NCBI RefSeq assembly: GCF_013377755.1 | Contig: NZ_JABXWR010000001.1 | Location: 124,001 to 188,000 of the forward strand | Reading direction: 5' to 3' | Source of the DNA: Methanofollis tationis | GTDB taxonomy: Archaea; Halobacteriota; Methanomicrobia; Methanomicrobiales; Methanofollaceae | DNA length: 64,000 nucleotides | Made by a program: the position numbers and the translations under genes | The notes under the pieces: model-generated | What the model saw: only the letters and a program-made list of their open reading frames with translations | Databases searched by the model: none | What the model was told of the DNA's origin: nothing | Part shown: positions 16,944-25,353 of the stretch, piece after piece | Layout: every line of letters starts with the position of its first letter | Numbering within the stretch: the first letter of the stretch is position 1

Positions 16944-17348
16944 ACGATCGAGGAGATCGTCTTCGATGCGGTCATCTCGTCCCTGCCCGGGGCGCTCGCC
17001 GCGGTGACCGGGGCTCTCGAACGCCTCGGCGTGCCCGGAGAGGCCGTCCAGGCGCTTGAACTTGCGGTGGACGAGGCGGTGACCAATATCATGCTTCATG
17101 GCTATTCCTCTTCGGAATGCCGGATCTGGATCTCCTGCGGGGTCGAGGGCGGGGTGGTCAGGGTGCGGATCGAGGACGAGGGGGTGCCCTTCGATCCCAC
17201 GGAGGCCGCGGAGCCCGACCTTGAGGGGGACGCCGATGAACGGCCCATCGGCGGCCTCGGCATCCACCTGATCAGGCGGATGACCGATGAACTGCGATAC
17301 GAACGTGCAGGCGGACGGAACATTCTGGTCCTTGAAAAAATTCTGTGA
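16944..17348 (+). CDS. RsbW/SpoIIAB-like HATPase kinase, start codon unclear
   Basis: A GHKL ATPase domain that should phosphorylate the STAS proteins. Visible boxes are LELAVDEAVTNIMLHGY (N box), VRIEDEGVPFDP (G1) and PIGGLGIHLIRRMTD (G2). The domain begins right after the phosphatase stop codon and in the same frame: the codons from 16944 read T-I-E-E-I-V-F-D-A-V and fit the family's N-terminus. No ATG, GTG or TTG occurs in frame until GTG 17004, which would remove about 20 expected residues. A G-rich Shine-Dalgarno-like run lies at 16933-16940. Confidence 0.75.
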   Translation, partial: TIEEIVFDAVISSLPGALAAVTGALERLGVPGEAVQALELAVDEAVTNIMLHGYSSSECRIWISCGVEGGVVRVRIEDEGVPFDPTEAAEPDLEGDADERPIGGLGIHLIRRMTDELRYERAGGRNILVLEKIL

Positions 17349-17362
17349 ATGGAGGGAGAGAG

Positions 17363-18652
17363 ATGGAGATTGCAACGGAACGAATGGATGGCGTCCTCGT
17401 CATCGGGTTGAAAGGGCGGCTCGACGGCTACGCGGCGACGCAGGCGGCGCCCGAGATCGAGCGGAGCCTGCGGGACGACGACCGCTCGGTCGTCTTCGAT
17501 ATGGACGGGCTCACCTATATGAGCAGCGCCGGGATCAGGATCCTGCTGGCGCTCCATAAGAAGGTGAAGGCGAGAAACGGCGGGATCGCCCTCTGCAATG
17601 TGGGAGAGTACCCGCGGAACGTCCTCTCGATGGCCGGGTTCGACCGTGTCCTCCCGATCTTTTCGTCCCGGGATGACGCCCTGAGGGAGGTGCAGAAGCG
17701 CGAGGGTTCCCTCTCCCTGATCGCCGACCTGAAAAATCCGACGGTCGAGCGGGAAGGGGCGCGGTTCGGGTTCGAGCCTGCGTCCCGCGCCCCCGCCTCC
17801 CTGCGGGTGAAGGGGAGCCTTTCAACGCTTCTCCATGCCCGCATCAGGGAGGAGGACCTCAGCGCCGAGCGCCTCTCCGGGATCACGTATTCGCTCGGCC
17901 TCGGCGCCCTCGGGGGAGGGGTCGAGGACACGATGCCCTTCCTGGGCGAGATGATGACCCTGCACGGCTCGATGATCTGGCTCCCGACCGACGGCCACGA
18001 TACGCCCGACTTTTTCGTGCCGGCCGGGGATACCGGGGCGGTCAGGGCATATACGGCATTCAACCTCTCGCTTGAAGGGGCGTTCAACGAGGTCGCCGTC
18101 GTGGAGGCGACCGGCGAGGAGGGGATCGCCCTCGACGCCCTGTACCGCGCCATTTTTGCGCTGGCGAAGGAGAGGAGGAAGGAGTGCCGCGGCGTTCTGG
18201 CGACGGCGATCTGGGGCGTCGTCGCCGGCGTCCAGAGCACCGGGATCAAACGGTCGCCGATCGCACAGGACGCACCCGCAAACGGCGGTTCGATCCTGGA
18301 CCCGGAAAACTACGACGAGTGGATGGACGTCTGCACCGAGATGAAATACGACGGCTACAGCATCGTCACCTTCGGCATCGGCGTCGACCTCTCTGCCGAC
18401 CTCTCGGGCTACGACCGGGCGGCGCTCGACGCCATCCACACTGAAGAGGCGGGAACGGGGGATCTGCATCTCCACAACCACGGCGTCGTATTCAGAAACG
18501 TGCCCTGGGACCCTGAAACCGACCTCGTGAGGGGGATCGAGCGGTGTCTTGCAGACGGGGAATTTGTAGATATGCGTCATCTGCTTGATTCAACGAGGAT
18601 CCGCCGCGCAAAAGTGGGGATCGCCTATATCTCCGCGATCAAACAGGCATAA
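17363..18652 (+). CDS. STAS domain fused to unrecognised 300-residue domain
   Basis: A 429-residue protein. Residues 1-110 are a STAS domain (VLVIGLKGRLDGYAA, MDGLTYMSSAGIRILLAL; likely phospho-acceptor Ser54). The rest is not a family I recognise. It is soluble, with GLGALGGGVEDTMPFLGEMM, LHGSMIWLPTDGHDTPDF, a Gly/Ser-rich VVAGVQSTG turn and an HLHNHGVVFRNVPW stretch. GGAGGGAG precedes ATG 17363. As the last gene of the cassette it is the best candidate for its output, with the STAS domain as the regulated input. Confidence 0.85.
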   Translation: MEIATERMDGVLVIGLKGRLDGYAATQAAPEIERSLRDDDRSVVFDMDGLTYMSSAGIRILLALHKKVKARNGGIALCNVGEYPRNVLSMAGFDRVLPIFSSRDDALREVQKREGSLSLIADLKNPTVEREGARFGFEPASRAPASLRVKGSLSTLLHARIREEDLSAERLSGITYSLGLGALGGGVEDTMPFLGEMMTLHGSMIWLPTDGHDTPDFFVPAGDTGAVRAYTAFNLSLEGAFNEVAVVEATGEEGIALDALYRAIFALAKERRKECRGVLATAIWGVVAGVQSTGIKRSPIAQDAPANGGSILDPENYDEWMDVCTEMKYDGYSIVTFGIGVDLSADLSGYDRAALDAIHTEEAGTGDLHLHNHGVVFRNVPWDPETDLVRGIERCLADGEFVDMRHLLDSTRIRRAKVGIAYISAIKQA

Positions 18653-18656
18653 TCTC

Positions 18657-18662
18657 TTTTTT
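18657..18662 (+). terminator. Oligo-T terminator after partner-switching cassette
   Basis: Six T's within AATCTCTTTTTTCC starting right at the stop codon of the last cassette gene. The next gene lies on the other strand. Confidence 0.4.
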
Positions 18663-18692
18663 CCGGAAAGAACTCTCTGAAAAAGAATGAGG

Positions 18693-19094
18693 TTATTTCG
18701 GCATCAGAACTGCGTCGATGACGTGGCAGACGCCGTTTGAACAGAGAACGTCCGGCTTGATCACCTGTGCATTGTTGACCTTCACACCGGCCTTGGTGTC
18801 GAACATGAGTTCTCCGCCCTGGACGGTTTTTGCCGATTTCATCTTCATCACGTCTGCCGCCATGTACTTGCCTGCAACGACGTGGTAGGTGAGCACCGAT
18901 TTCAGACGCTCTTTGTCCTTGACTAGTTCCTCAACGGTGCCCTTCGGCAGTTTTGCAAATGCGGCGTCGTTTGGTGCGAATACAGTGAAAGGCCCCGGAG
19001 AATTCAGGGTATTTACGAGATCGGCTGCCTGTACGGCCTTGACGAGCGTGGTGAACTCGCCGGTTTCAATCGCTGTTTCTACAATGGTTTTCAT
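18693..19094 (-). CDS. Fasciclin (FAS1) domain protein
   Basis: A single FAS1 domain of 133 residues with the two conserved stretches [19 protein letters not shown] (H1) and [15 protein letters not shown] (H2), ending [15 protein letters not shown]1 proteins are usually adhesive and surface-exposed, yet no signal peptide is seen here. The open frame begins at 19148, but GGGGGGACC just before ATG 19092-19094 marks the better start. An AT-rich TATA-like TTTAAATAAT (19134-19143, reverse strand) lies at a suitable distance upstream. Confidence 0.9.
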   Translation of the reverse strand: MKTIVETAIETGEFTTLVKAVQAADLVNTLNSPGPFTVFAPNDAAFAKLPKGTVEELVKDKERLKSVLTYHVVAGKYMAADVMKMKSAKTVQGGELMFDTKAGVKVNNAQVIKPDVLCSNGVCHVIDAVLMPK

Positions 19095-19253
19095 CGATGG
19101 TCCCCCCATGGGATGTGGGATAATCGTGTTTACATTATTTAAAGACATTCCAGGTTGGTTTTGGTGTCGATTTGTTGCCTTTGCCGATTTAATTGGGGAT
19201 TATGGAGGATTTGGCTTCGTTGAAACCATCTGATAGACTGATCCCTGGATGAA

Positions 19254-19481
19254 CTACCCCGCGCCTGTTGGGTGGGGTCTTCCCGCTCCGCCCCCTTCAC
19301 CCCCCGCAAGATAAAAAGAAAGTTTGGAGAGGGGCTGAAAGCACGAGTATTTTGGTACCAGATCAAGGAGATCAAGATCAAACTGATACTCCATAACCTC
19401 ACGAAGGCGATTCAGGCGATCATGGTTGTTGTAGTAGGCGAGGAATTCAACAAAGCCGATTTTGACCTGATACTCCCGGCT
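19254..19481 (-). pseudogene. Possible transposase-like remnant
   Basis: The stretch 19095-19569 has no intact gene. On the reverse strand, between stops at 19482 and 19254, one frame reads GFVEFLAYYNNHDRLNRL then YQFDLDLLDLVPKY. This loosely resembles the C-terminal end of integrase-type transposases (aromatic pair, Asn, Arg and spaced Leu). There is no start codon or catalytic core. Base composition is lower in GC than the flanks. The call is tentative. Confidence 0.25.
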
Positions 19482-19569
19482 CTATCTGACCCTCGCCTGT
19501 ATGACTGCCCGGGGATACGGTTGAAGGACGGGCCGGAGAGCAGACCTGTCGTCCTCCACTCATTTGTAT

Positions 19570-21297
19570 TCACCGGGAGCGCCCATCATCCCTGTACCGA
19601 AAACAGACCACGACCCTGGCGTCTCTGTCCCCGGTTTCCACGGTGCACCGGCCTCCGCAGCGCGAAAACCGCCGCTCGTAGATCCCGGCATAGGGCCAGT
19701 CCGGGTGCAGGGCGTCTGAGGTGACGGCGATCGCCGCTCCCTCCGGGGTGCCGGCGACCGAGATCTTCACCTCTTTCGCCCCGGCGGCGGCGAAGTCCTC
19801 GATGAGGCTCGTGATGCCGTCGCAGAGCCGTTCGGGATCGGTCATGACCGGCAGGGGGCGGGTGCCGACCTCCAGGCTGACGGCGGTCTTCTCGAAGAGG
19901 ACGGGATTGGCGATCCGTGCGGCAAGGGCCGCAAGAAACGCCGATTCGTCCTCGACGGCATCGACCATCGCATCATCGAGACCGGAGGAGTCCCCAAACC
20001 CGGTGACAAACTGTTCCAGGCATTCGGCAAGGTCGATCTCCTCCCCGGAAAGACGCTCGTCGAGGCCGTAGACCGTGGAGAGGCAGTCGGTCAGGAGGTG
20101 CCGCGCCCGCCTGACCAGGGAGGCGTCGAGCACCGGGTCGCCTGCCCCGGCGCCGAGGGCCCGCTCGATCTTCCCCGCGATCTGCACGGCCTTGAGCACG
20201 AACTGGATCTCGAGTTTTTTCCCCGCGCCGACCTCCTTTGCAAAGGCAGAGAAGTTGGTGAGGAACTCATCGATGGCGTCGTTCTCGACAAGGTCGCGGT
20301 ATTTCTCTGCCTCCTCCTCCTCGCCAAGTTCCTCCAGGTAATACGAGAGATAGTACAGCCTGCCCCCGATGACCGAGAAGAGTTTGCCTGCTTCGACGAG
20401 GAGGTCCCGGGCGTAGCAGACCGAGGCGTTGAGGCGGACGGGATCGAAGGCGCAGATCCCGTCGAGTTTTTTCGTCTCCCTCTCAAGGGCCGAAAGCGCC
20501 CTGAGGGTGTCAGGGACCGTCATCCCGCGGCCGTGGCCGTTCCAGCAATACCCGATCTCGCCGGACGCCAGGATCTGGCGGGCCGCACGGGCCGAGGCGC
20601 AGAGGTCGCCGCAGTTCCAGCGGTGCAGACCGGCGATCCCCGGACTGGCTGCAAACAGGATGTCCCCGATGAAGAGGTGCCCCCCTACCCTGACGAAGAT
20701 AGAGTCAGGGCTGTGGCCGGGCACATGATACACGGTGCACTCAGCCCCGGACGGGAAGGTGATCCGCTGCCGGTAGAGCGCCGTCTCGCTATCGACCTGC
20801 ACCCGATCGGCGTCGAGGCGCACGCTGCGGCCGCGTGCCTCCACGGTCCGCTCGCCCCCGCGGGCCCGGTCATCGGCGGTGAGGAGATGGACATCCACCG
20901 GCACCGGCCCGATCTCCCGGCCGTACATCTCGGCGACCGTCAGGCGCGGGTCGCCGGACTGGAGGGCCAGCGCCCCCTCTTCCTGGGCGAAGATCGCGAT
21001 CCCCGAGGATTCGATCCAGTCCCGGTGGCCGATCACCCCGTATGCATGGTCCAGGTGGCAGTGGGTGAGCAGCACGGAAACAGCGCGGGGGCCTTCCTCG
21101 TTCACCGCACGGACCGCCGCCGCCAGCGATGCGATCTGGGCCTCGTCGGCGCCCGTGTCGATGAGGATGACCTCTCCCGGTGTCCTGACCACATAGGCGT
21201 TCGAACAGCAGACATCGGGGTATCGCGTGAACGGGAGTACATACGCCCCGTCGCTTCCCGGGATCTCGATCCAGTCTCCTTCCATCGGTCCACTCAT
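19570..21297 (-). CDS. Metallo-beta-lactamase fused to kinase-like tail
   Basis: A 575-residue cytosolic fusion. Residues about 1-290 are a metallo-beta-lactamase fold: VILIDTGADEAQ, metal motif LLTHCHLDHAYGV (HxHxDH), YHVPGHSPDSIFV, LFIGDILFAA and a late GYCWNGHGRGM. The C-terminal half starts with paired helices (DLLVEAGKLFSVIGGRLYYL) that look like a histidine-kinase dimerisation region without an obvious phospho-His. It ends in a weak ATPase-like region (DGITSLIEDFAAAGAKEVKISV). The start is ATG 21295-21297; ATG 21283-21285 is an alternative. Hydrolase and possible signalling role both inferred. Confidence 0.8.
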   Translation of the reverse strand: MSGPMEGDWIEIPGSDGAYVLPFTRYPDVCCSNAYVVRTPGEVILIDTGADEAQIASLAAAVRAVNEEGPRAVSVLLTHCHLDHAYGVIGHRDWIESSGIAIFAQEEGALALQSGDPRLTVAEMYGREIGPVPVDVHLLTADDRARGGERTVEARGRSVRLDADRVQVDSETALYRQRITFPSGAECTVYHVPGHSPDSIFVRVGGHLFIGDILFAASPGIAGLHRWNCGDLCASARAARQILASGEIGYCWNGHGRGMTVPDTLRALSALERETKKLDGICAFDPVRLNASVCYARDLLVEAGKLFSVIGGRLYYLSYYLEELGEEEEAEKYRDLVENDAIDEFLTNFSAFAKEVGAGKKLEIQFVLKAVQIAGKIERALGAGAGDPVLDASLVRRARHLLTDCLSTVYGLDERLSGEEIDLAECLEQFVTGFGDSSGLDDAMVDAVEDESAFLAALAARIANPVLFEKTAVSLEVGTRPLPVMTDPERLCDGITSLIEDFAAAGAKEVKISVAGTPEGAAIAVTSDALHPDWPYAGIYERRFSRCGGRCTVETGDRDARVVVCFRYRDDGRSR

Positions 21298-21345
21298 CGC
21301 TGGAAGAGGATCAGACCTGCGCGGCAATATGCGCATCGAATGGAG

Positions 21346-21946
21346 TGGGGGCGGCAGCGCGGGGAAGCCCTGCTGAATGCGATTGAGGGGAGATCGCAGA
21401 CCTCCTCTGCTGGTTCTCGCATCGGCCTTCCCGGTCCAATCGCACGCGGGGGTCCGGGGGCAGAGCCCCCGGCGCGGGGATGCGGGAAGGCGGTCGGTCG
21501 GTGCGCTGCGAACGAAAACGAGGATCGCCGCCTCGATACCGGGGGGCCTGCTGCCCCCCGGACCCCCTGCCGATTACGATTGGTGCGGGGATGGGAGTAG
21601 CCCCTTCAGGCCCTCTGCCGCCTTCCCGGTTCAATCGCATGTGGGGGTCCGGGGGTGCAACCCCCGGGCAGAGGCAGGCGTTGTGTGTGTACGGGAAATC
21701 TGGTTACGCCTCTCCCGGGGGGCTGACCGCCCCGCAAAACTGCGATTGGGGCAGGGGCGGGCAACCACGCCGGCACGCCCACCCACCATATTCCATCGAG
21801 AGATGCACCGCTCTTCCCGCTCCCTCATGTCCGGAGCAATCCTCGCGCGGGGTCCGGGGGAAGAAACCCCGGCACGAAGATTGGGAAAGACGAATAACTC
21901 ACCCTCCCATCCGGAAAAGTGATGATTTCTACAAAGCCGGATAATC
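21346..21946 (-). repeat. Modular GC-rich intergenic repeat, copy 2
   Basis: Fills the 690-bp gap between the divergent hydrolase and ketopantoate reductase genes. Read on the reverse strand it starts with the same 39-bp end as copy 1. It continues with AGGGTGAGTTATTCGTCTT and then two core modules, each with a CCGGGGG...CCCCCGG hairpin followed by a GCGATTG motif. No gene is visible, although several artefactual long frames cross it. Confidence 0.8.
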
Positions 21947-21986
21947 GAGGTTTTTCCTCCCCAAGGGTTATCCTCCCGGACGCCCA

Positions 21987-22970
21987 ATGCGGATCTCGAT
22001 TGAGATGACGGAGTCAGAACGGCCAGTGATAGCGATTCTCGGTGCAGGAGCGGTCGGCCTCTCCCTTGCAGGAAAACTCGCCGGGGCGGCGAGGGTGTAC
22101 GTCCTCTGCAGACCGGTCCACGCCGACGCCATCCGGGACCGCGGTCTTTTGATGGAGGGAATCTGGGGGGACCGGACCGTCGAAGGAATCGCCTGCATCG
22201 CCGGGCCGGACGATCTCCCGCCTTCCGTCGACTACATCTTCATCACGGCGAAAGGCACCGGCACGGCGGCGATCTGCGAGCAGTTTGCCGGCATCATGAA
22301 GGGCTCGACCGTCGTCTCCCTCCAGAACGGCATCGGCAACGAGGAGGTGATCGCCCGCTATGCCGGCAGCGTGATCGGCGGCACCGTGACCACCAATTTC
22401 TCGGTCGAAGGCCCGGCAGAGGTCAGGGTCAAAAGCGCGAGCGGCCCGATGATGCTGGGGGCGTGGTCGGGCGGCGACGCAGCCGGCCTGGACCGTCTCA
22501 TCAGGATCGTCCGCGCCGCCGGGATCCCGGTCGAGCGGTCGCCTGATATCAGGGCGGGAAAATGGGCAAAGTCCCTCCTGAACATAACGGTAAACCCGCT
22601 CTGCGCTCTTTTCTCGGTCCCGGTCGGGGCGACGGCCGACGACCGCCTCAGGGGAGTCATTGCCCACCTGGTCCATGAGACCTTCGCCGTCATGGCGGCC
22701 GAAGGCGTCAGGGTGCCGTGGGCGACCCCTGAAGCGTATCTTGCCCATCTCTTTTGCGTGCAGATCCCTGACTTCGCGTCGGTGTATCCCTCGATGTATT
22801 ACGACATCAAAATAGGGAGAAAGACCGAGATCGACCTGCTCAACGGGTATGTCGCCGCCCTCGGCGAACGGCACGGCATCCCCACCCCCTACAACCGGTG
22901 CATCGCCGACCTGATCAGGTTCAGGGAGTCTGCCGGGCCCGCTCACCCGACCGACGAGGCGCTCTCGTAG
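21987..22970 (+). CDS. Ketopantoate reductase family (PanE/ApbA)
   Basis: A 327-residue NADPH-dependent 2-dehydropantoate 2-reductase-like enzyme, giving pantoate for coenzyme A synthesis. The N-terminus has the dinucleotide loop IAILGAGAVGLSLAGKLAG; then DYIFITAKG, VVSLQNGIGNEEVI, and the C-terminal helical domain with K-W-A-K-S-L-L-N-I-T-V-N-P (catalytic Lys and Asn region). ATG 21987 gives extra residues before the loop; ATG 22005 is an alternative. The end overlaps a convergent lipoprotein gene by 28 bp. Confidence 0.85.
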   Translation: MRISIEMTESERPVIAILGAGAVGLSLAGKLAGAARVYVLCRPVHADAIRDRGLLMEGIWGDRTVEGIACIAGPDDLPPSVDYIFITAKGTGTAAICEQFAGIMKGSTVVSLQNGIGNEEVIARYAGSVIGGTVTTNFSVEGPAEVRVKSASGPMMLGAWSGGDAAGLDRLIRIVRAAGIPVERSPDIRAGKWAKSLLNITVNPLCALFSVPVGATADDRLRGVIAHLVHETFAVMAAEGVRVPWATPEAYLAHLFCVQIPDFASVYPSMYYDIKIGRKTEIDLLNGYVAALGERHGIPTPYNRCIADLIRFRESAGPAHPTDEALS

Positions 22971-23362
22971 ACGACCTCGCCGTCGGGCGTTTTGATCGAG
23001 ATGGCGATCGAGACCACCTCGCCGGGCGAGCGCCCCGTGGCGATGACGATCGGGTGCGAGGCGCTGATACCCTCGTAGCGTTTCCCGTCCGCCGCCGCCA
23101 CCGTGCTCCCCTCCCTTTTGACCTCGTAGGTGACCAGGTATGCCGAGACGTTCGCCCCGGTCGGGACGAAGGTGAAGACCACCCGGTCGTCCATCGCCGC
23201 GGCCGTCTCGTAGAACGGGCCGATATCGCCTTTGTCGATCTCCACCCGGACCGGGCGTATGTCCTCTCCCCCCGCCCTCTCGCCAGAGAGGCAGCCTCCG
23301 GTGGCGACGGCGCAGAGCAGGGCGAGCAGGCAGAGTATGGGAATACGTCCCGGACAGTTCAT
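22943..23362 (-). CDS. Hypothetical surface lipoprotein
   Basis: A 139-residue protein of unknown function with a clear lipoprotein signal: MNCPGRIPILCLLALLCAVA, then TGGC with Cys at about residue 23. The mature part is predicted to be a beta-rich domain (VVFTFVPTGANVSAYLVTYE, VVSIAISIKTPDGEVVYES). ATG 23360-23362 was chosen so that the signal sits at the N-terminus. It lies 59 bp downstream of iscU on the same strand and may be the last gene of that transcript, but no sulfur-related motif is seen. Confidence 0.75.
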   Translation of the reverse strand: MNCPGRIPILCLLALLCAVATGGCLSGERAGGEDIRPVRVEIDKGDIGPFYETAAAMDDRVVFTFVPTGANVSAYLVTYEVKREGSTVAAADGKRYEGISASHPIVIATGRSPGEVVSIAISIKTPDGEVVYESASSVG

Positions 23363-23421
23363 GCAGGTCTGTTTCCTGCCCGATCCCATGAACCTGCCGG
23401 AAGGGATCATTTCGGCCCCGG

Positions 23422-23811
23422 CTACTTTTTCTTCTCCTGGTAGTCCTTGATCGCCGCATGCAGGGCGTCTGCCGCAAGGTTCGAGCAGTGCATCTTCACC
23501 GGCGGGAGCCCTTCGAGTTCGTCGGCGACGTCCGTGCGGGTGATCGCCATCGCCTCCTCGATCGTCTTCCCCTTTGCCATCTCGGTCACCATGCTCGCCG
23601 TTGCGATCGCCGACCCGCACCCGAAGGTCTTGAAGCGCACGTCGGTGATCACATCGTCTTTCACCTTGATCGAGACCTGCATCAGGTCCCCGCAGACCGG
23701 GTTCCCCACCGTCCCCACGCCGTCGGGGTCCTCGAACTCCCCGACGTTCCTGGGATTCATGAAATGATCCATCACCTTTTTTGAATAGCCAATCTGTGGC
23801 CGATCTTCCAT
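23422..23811 (-). CDS. iscU: IscU/NifU-type Fe-S scaffold protein
   Basis: A 129-residue scaffold on which [2Fe-2S] clusters are assembled before transfer to apoproteins. The three conserved cysteines are present: G-N-P-V-C-G-D, KTFGCGSAIATAS and P-P-V-K-M-H-C-S-N-L-A. The Asp next to the first Cys is conserved. It follows the desulfurase-like gene by 15 bp in one operon, as in many anaerobic archaea. Confidence 0.94.
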   Translation of the reverse strand: MEDRPQIGYSKKVMDHFMNPRNVGEFEDPDGVGTVGNPVCGDLMQVSIKVKDDVITDVRFKTFGCGSAIATASMVTEMAKGKTIEEAMAITRTDVADELEGLPPVKMHCSNLAADALHAAIKDYQEKKK

Positions 23812-23826
23812 CGTATCACCTCAGCA

Positions 23827-24975
23827 TTACAGGGCAGAGATCGCCCTGAGCCTCTCCACCGTCCGTTTCACCGCATCCGCAACATAGGGGACGTCTTCCG
23901 GGACGTTCGACCGCCCCAGGGTCATCACCATCGAACCGTGCGCCTCCGCGTGCGCAAGCCCGATGGCGAGCAGGACATGGGAGGGCTCCAGCGTCCGGGA
24001 GGAGCAGGCCGACCCGGTGGCCACCTGGATGCCGAAGAAGGTGTCCAGGTTTAACAGGATGCTCTCCCCCTCGATCCGGCTGAACCTGAAGCTGGCGTGG
24101 CCGGGGAGCCTCTGCTCGGGGTGTCCGGTGAGGTAAGATTCGTCGATTGTCAGGATCTCCCTGACAAGCCCGTCCCGGATCGACCGCTCCCTCGCCATCT
24201 CGGCCTCCATCTCGTCGGCAGAAAGCCGCGCCGCCTCCCCCATCCCGGCGATGGCGAAGAGGTTCTCGGTCCCTGACCGCAGGCCGCGCTCCTGCCCGCC
24301 GCCCGGCATCACCGCCTGGACCTTCACCCCCGGCCTGATGTAGAGCGCCGCCGCCCCCCGCGGCCCGCCGAGGTCGTTCGATGAGAGGGTCAGGAGGTCG
24401 ATCCCGTCCCGCTCGACATCGATGGGGATGCGCCCCGCGGCTGCCGTGGCGTTCACGTGGAGGTACCGCCCCTTCTCGTGCACGATGTGAGCGATCTCGG
24501 CGATCGGTTCGATCGTCCCGATCTCGTCGTTGGCGTAGTTGACCGATACCAGGACCGTCTCCAGGGAGATCTGCTCCTCGAGAGAGCCGAGATCGACGGT
24601 CCCCGCAGGATCGACCGGGATGACCCCGAGGTCGAACCCCTGCTTCTGGAGGTCCTTCATCGGGTTCAGCACTGAGATGTGCTCTATCGCACTCACCAGC
24701 AGTTTTTTGCCATCTTTTCGGTTCCTGAGGGCCGTGCCCCTGATCGCCAGGTTGTTCGACTCGGTGGCGCTCCCGGTAAAGATGATCGACGCCGGTTTTT
24801 CGGCATGGACAAGGGCGGCGACCCGCGCTCTCGCCTCTTCCAGCGCCTGCCGCGCCGAGAGACCGAGGGTGTAGAGCGTCGACGGGTTTCCGAACTCCTC
24901 GCTCAGGAATCGCCCGGCAAAGGCGAGCACCCGCGGGTCCACCGGGGTGGCCGATGCATGATCAAGATAGACCAT
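23827..24975 (-). CDS. iscS: IscS-like cysteine desulfurase lacking the PLP lysine
   Basis: A 382-residue class V aminotransferase-fold protein. The desulfurase loop cysteine is kept (TGSACSSRTLEPSH), as are YLDHASATPVDP, TGSATESNNLAI and GLRSGTENL. The lysine that forms the Schiff base with PLP should lie in an H-K pair; here the segment reads LTLSSNDLGGPRG, with Asn200-Asp201 in its place. The pyridine-binding H-x-D-A is H-V-N-A. Archaeoglobus fulgidus IscS carries the same Lys-to-Asp change. It may therefore act as a sulfur carrier or cluster-assembly partner for IscU rather than a normal desulfurase. Confidence 0.9.
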   Translation of the reverse strand: MVYLDHASATPVDPRVLAFAGRFLSEEFGNPSTLYTLGLSARQALEEARARVAALVHAEKPASIIFTGSATESNNLAIRGTALRNRKDGKKLLVSAIEHISVLNPMKDLQKQGFDLGVIPVDPAGTVDLGSLEEQISLETVLVSVNYANDEIGTIEPIAEIAHIVHEKGRYLHVNATAAAGRIPIDVERDGIDLLTLSSNDLGGPRGAAALYIRPGVKVQAVMPGGGQERGLRSGTENLFAIAGMGEAARLSADEMEAEMARERSIRDGLVREILTIDESYLTGHPEQRLPGHASFRFSRIEGESILLNLDTFFGIQVATGSACSSRTLEPSHVLLAIGLAHAEAHGSMVMTLGRSNVPEDVPYVADAVKRTVERLRAISAL

Positions 24976-24985
24976 TGCGCCCCCC

Positions 24986-25345
24986 TCAGAAGGTCAGCAC
25001 CGCATCGGCCTCCAGGGCCAGGTCGTTCAGCGTCGCCCCCCCGGCGATGATACCCTCAGGGATGAAGTCGCCCGGCGGTATGCCGAGGAGGTGCGAACTC
25101 TGCTCGCAGATATAGATCCGCACCCCGGCGCCGATCGCCTGCCGCATCACCTCTGCAAGGGACGGGAACGACCCGAGCCGGATCCTCTCCGCCTCCCCCT
25201 TTCTGACGGCGGTGATCCCCCTGATCATAAAGAATATCGACGCCTCGACATCCATCGCCGCCGCCGTCGTCCCCAGGACGAACGGGGCGTAGAGGCGTTC
25301 GGGCGTGTCGGTCCCGCTCGTCTGGACATACAGTATCTTCGTCAT
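24986..25345 (-). CDS. DsrE-family sulfur-relay protein
   Basis: A 119-residue DsrE/DsrF-like protein, expected to carry sulfur as a cysteine persulfide in the cytosol. It has the typical first strand KILYVQTSGTDTPERLYAPF, a middle FFMIRGITAVRKGE segment, and the cysteine in VRIYICEQSSHLLGI. ATG 25343-25345 is used in preference to the in-frame start at 25357. It lies between tusA (8 bp upstream) and iscS (10 bp downstream), which supports a relay from TusA towards IscS/IscU. Confidence 0.85.
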   Translation of the reverse strand: MTKILYVQTSGTDTPERLYAPFVLGTTAAAMDVEASIFFMIRGITAVRKGEAERIRLGSFPSLAEVMRQAIGAGVRIYICEQSSHLLGIPPGDFIPEGIIAGGATLNDLALEADAVLTF

Positions 25346-25353
25346 CTCTCGCC

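Noticed and set aside
20098-21600. 500-codon plus-strand open frame
   Set aside because: Lies antisense to the metallo-beta-lactamase gene and runs on into the intergenic repeat; no domain and composition-driven.
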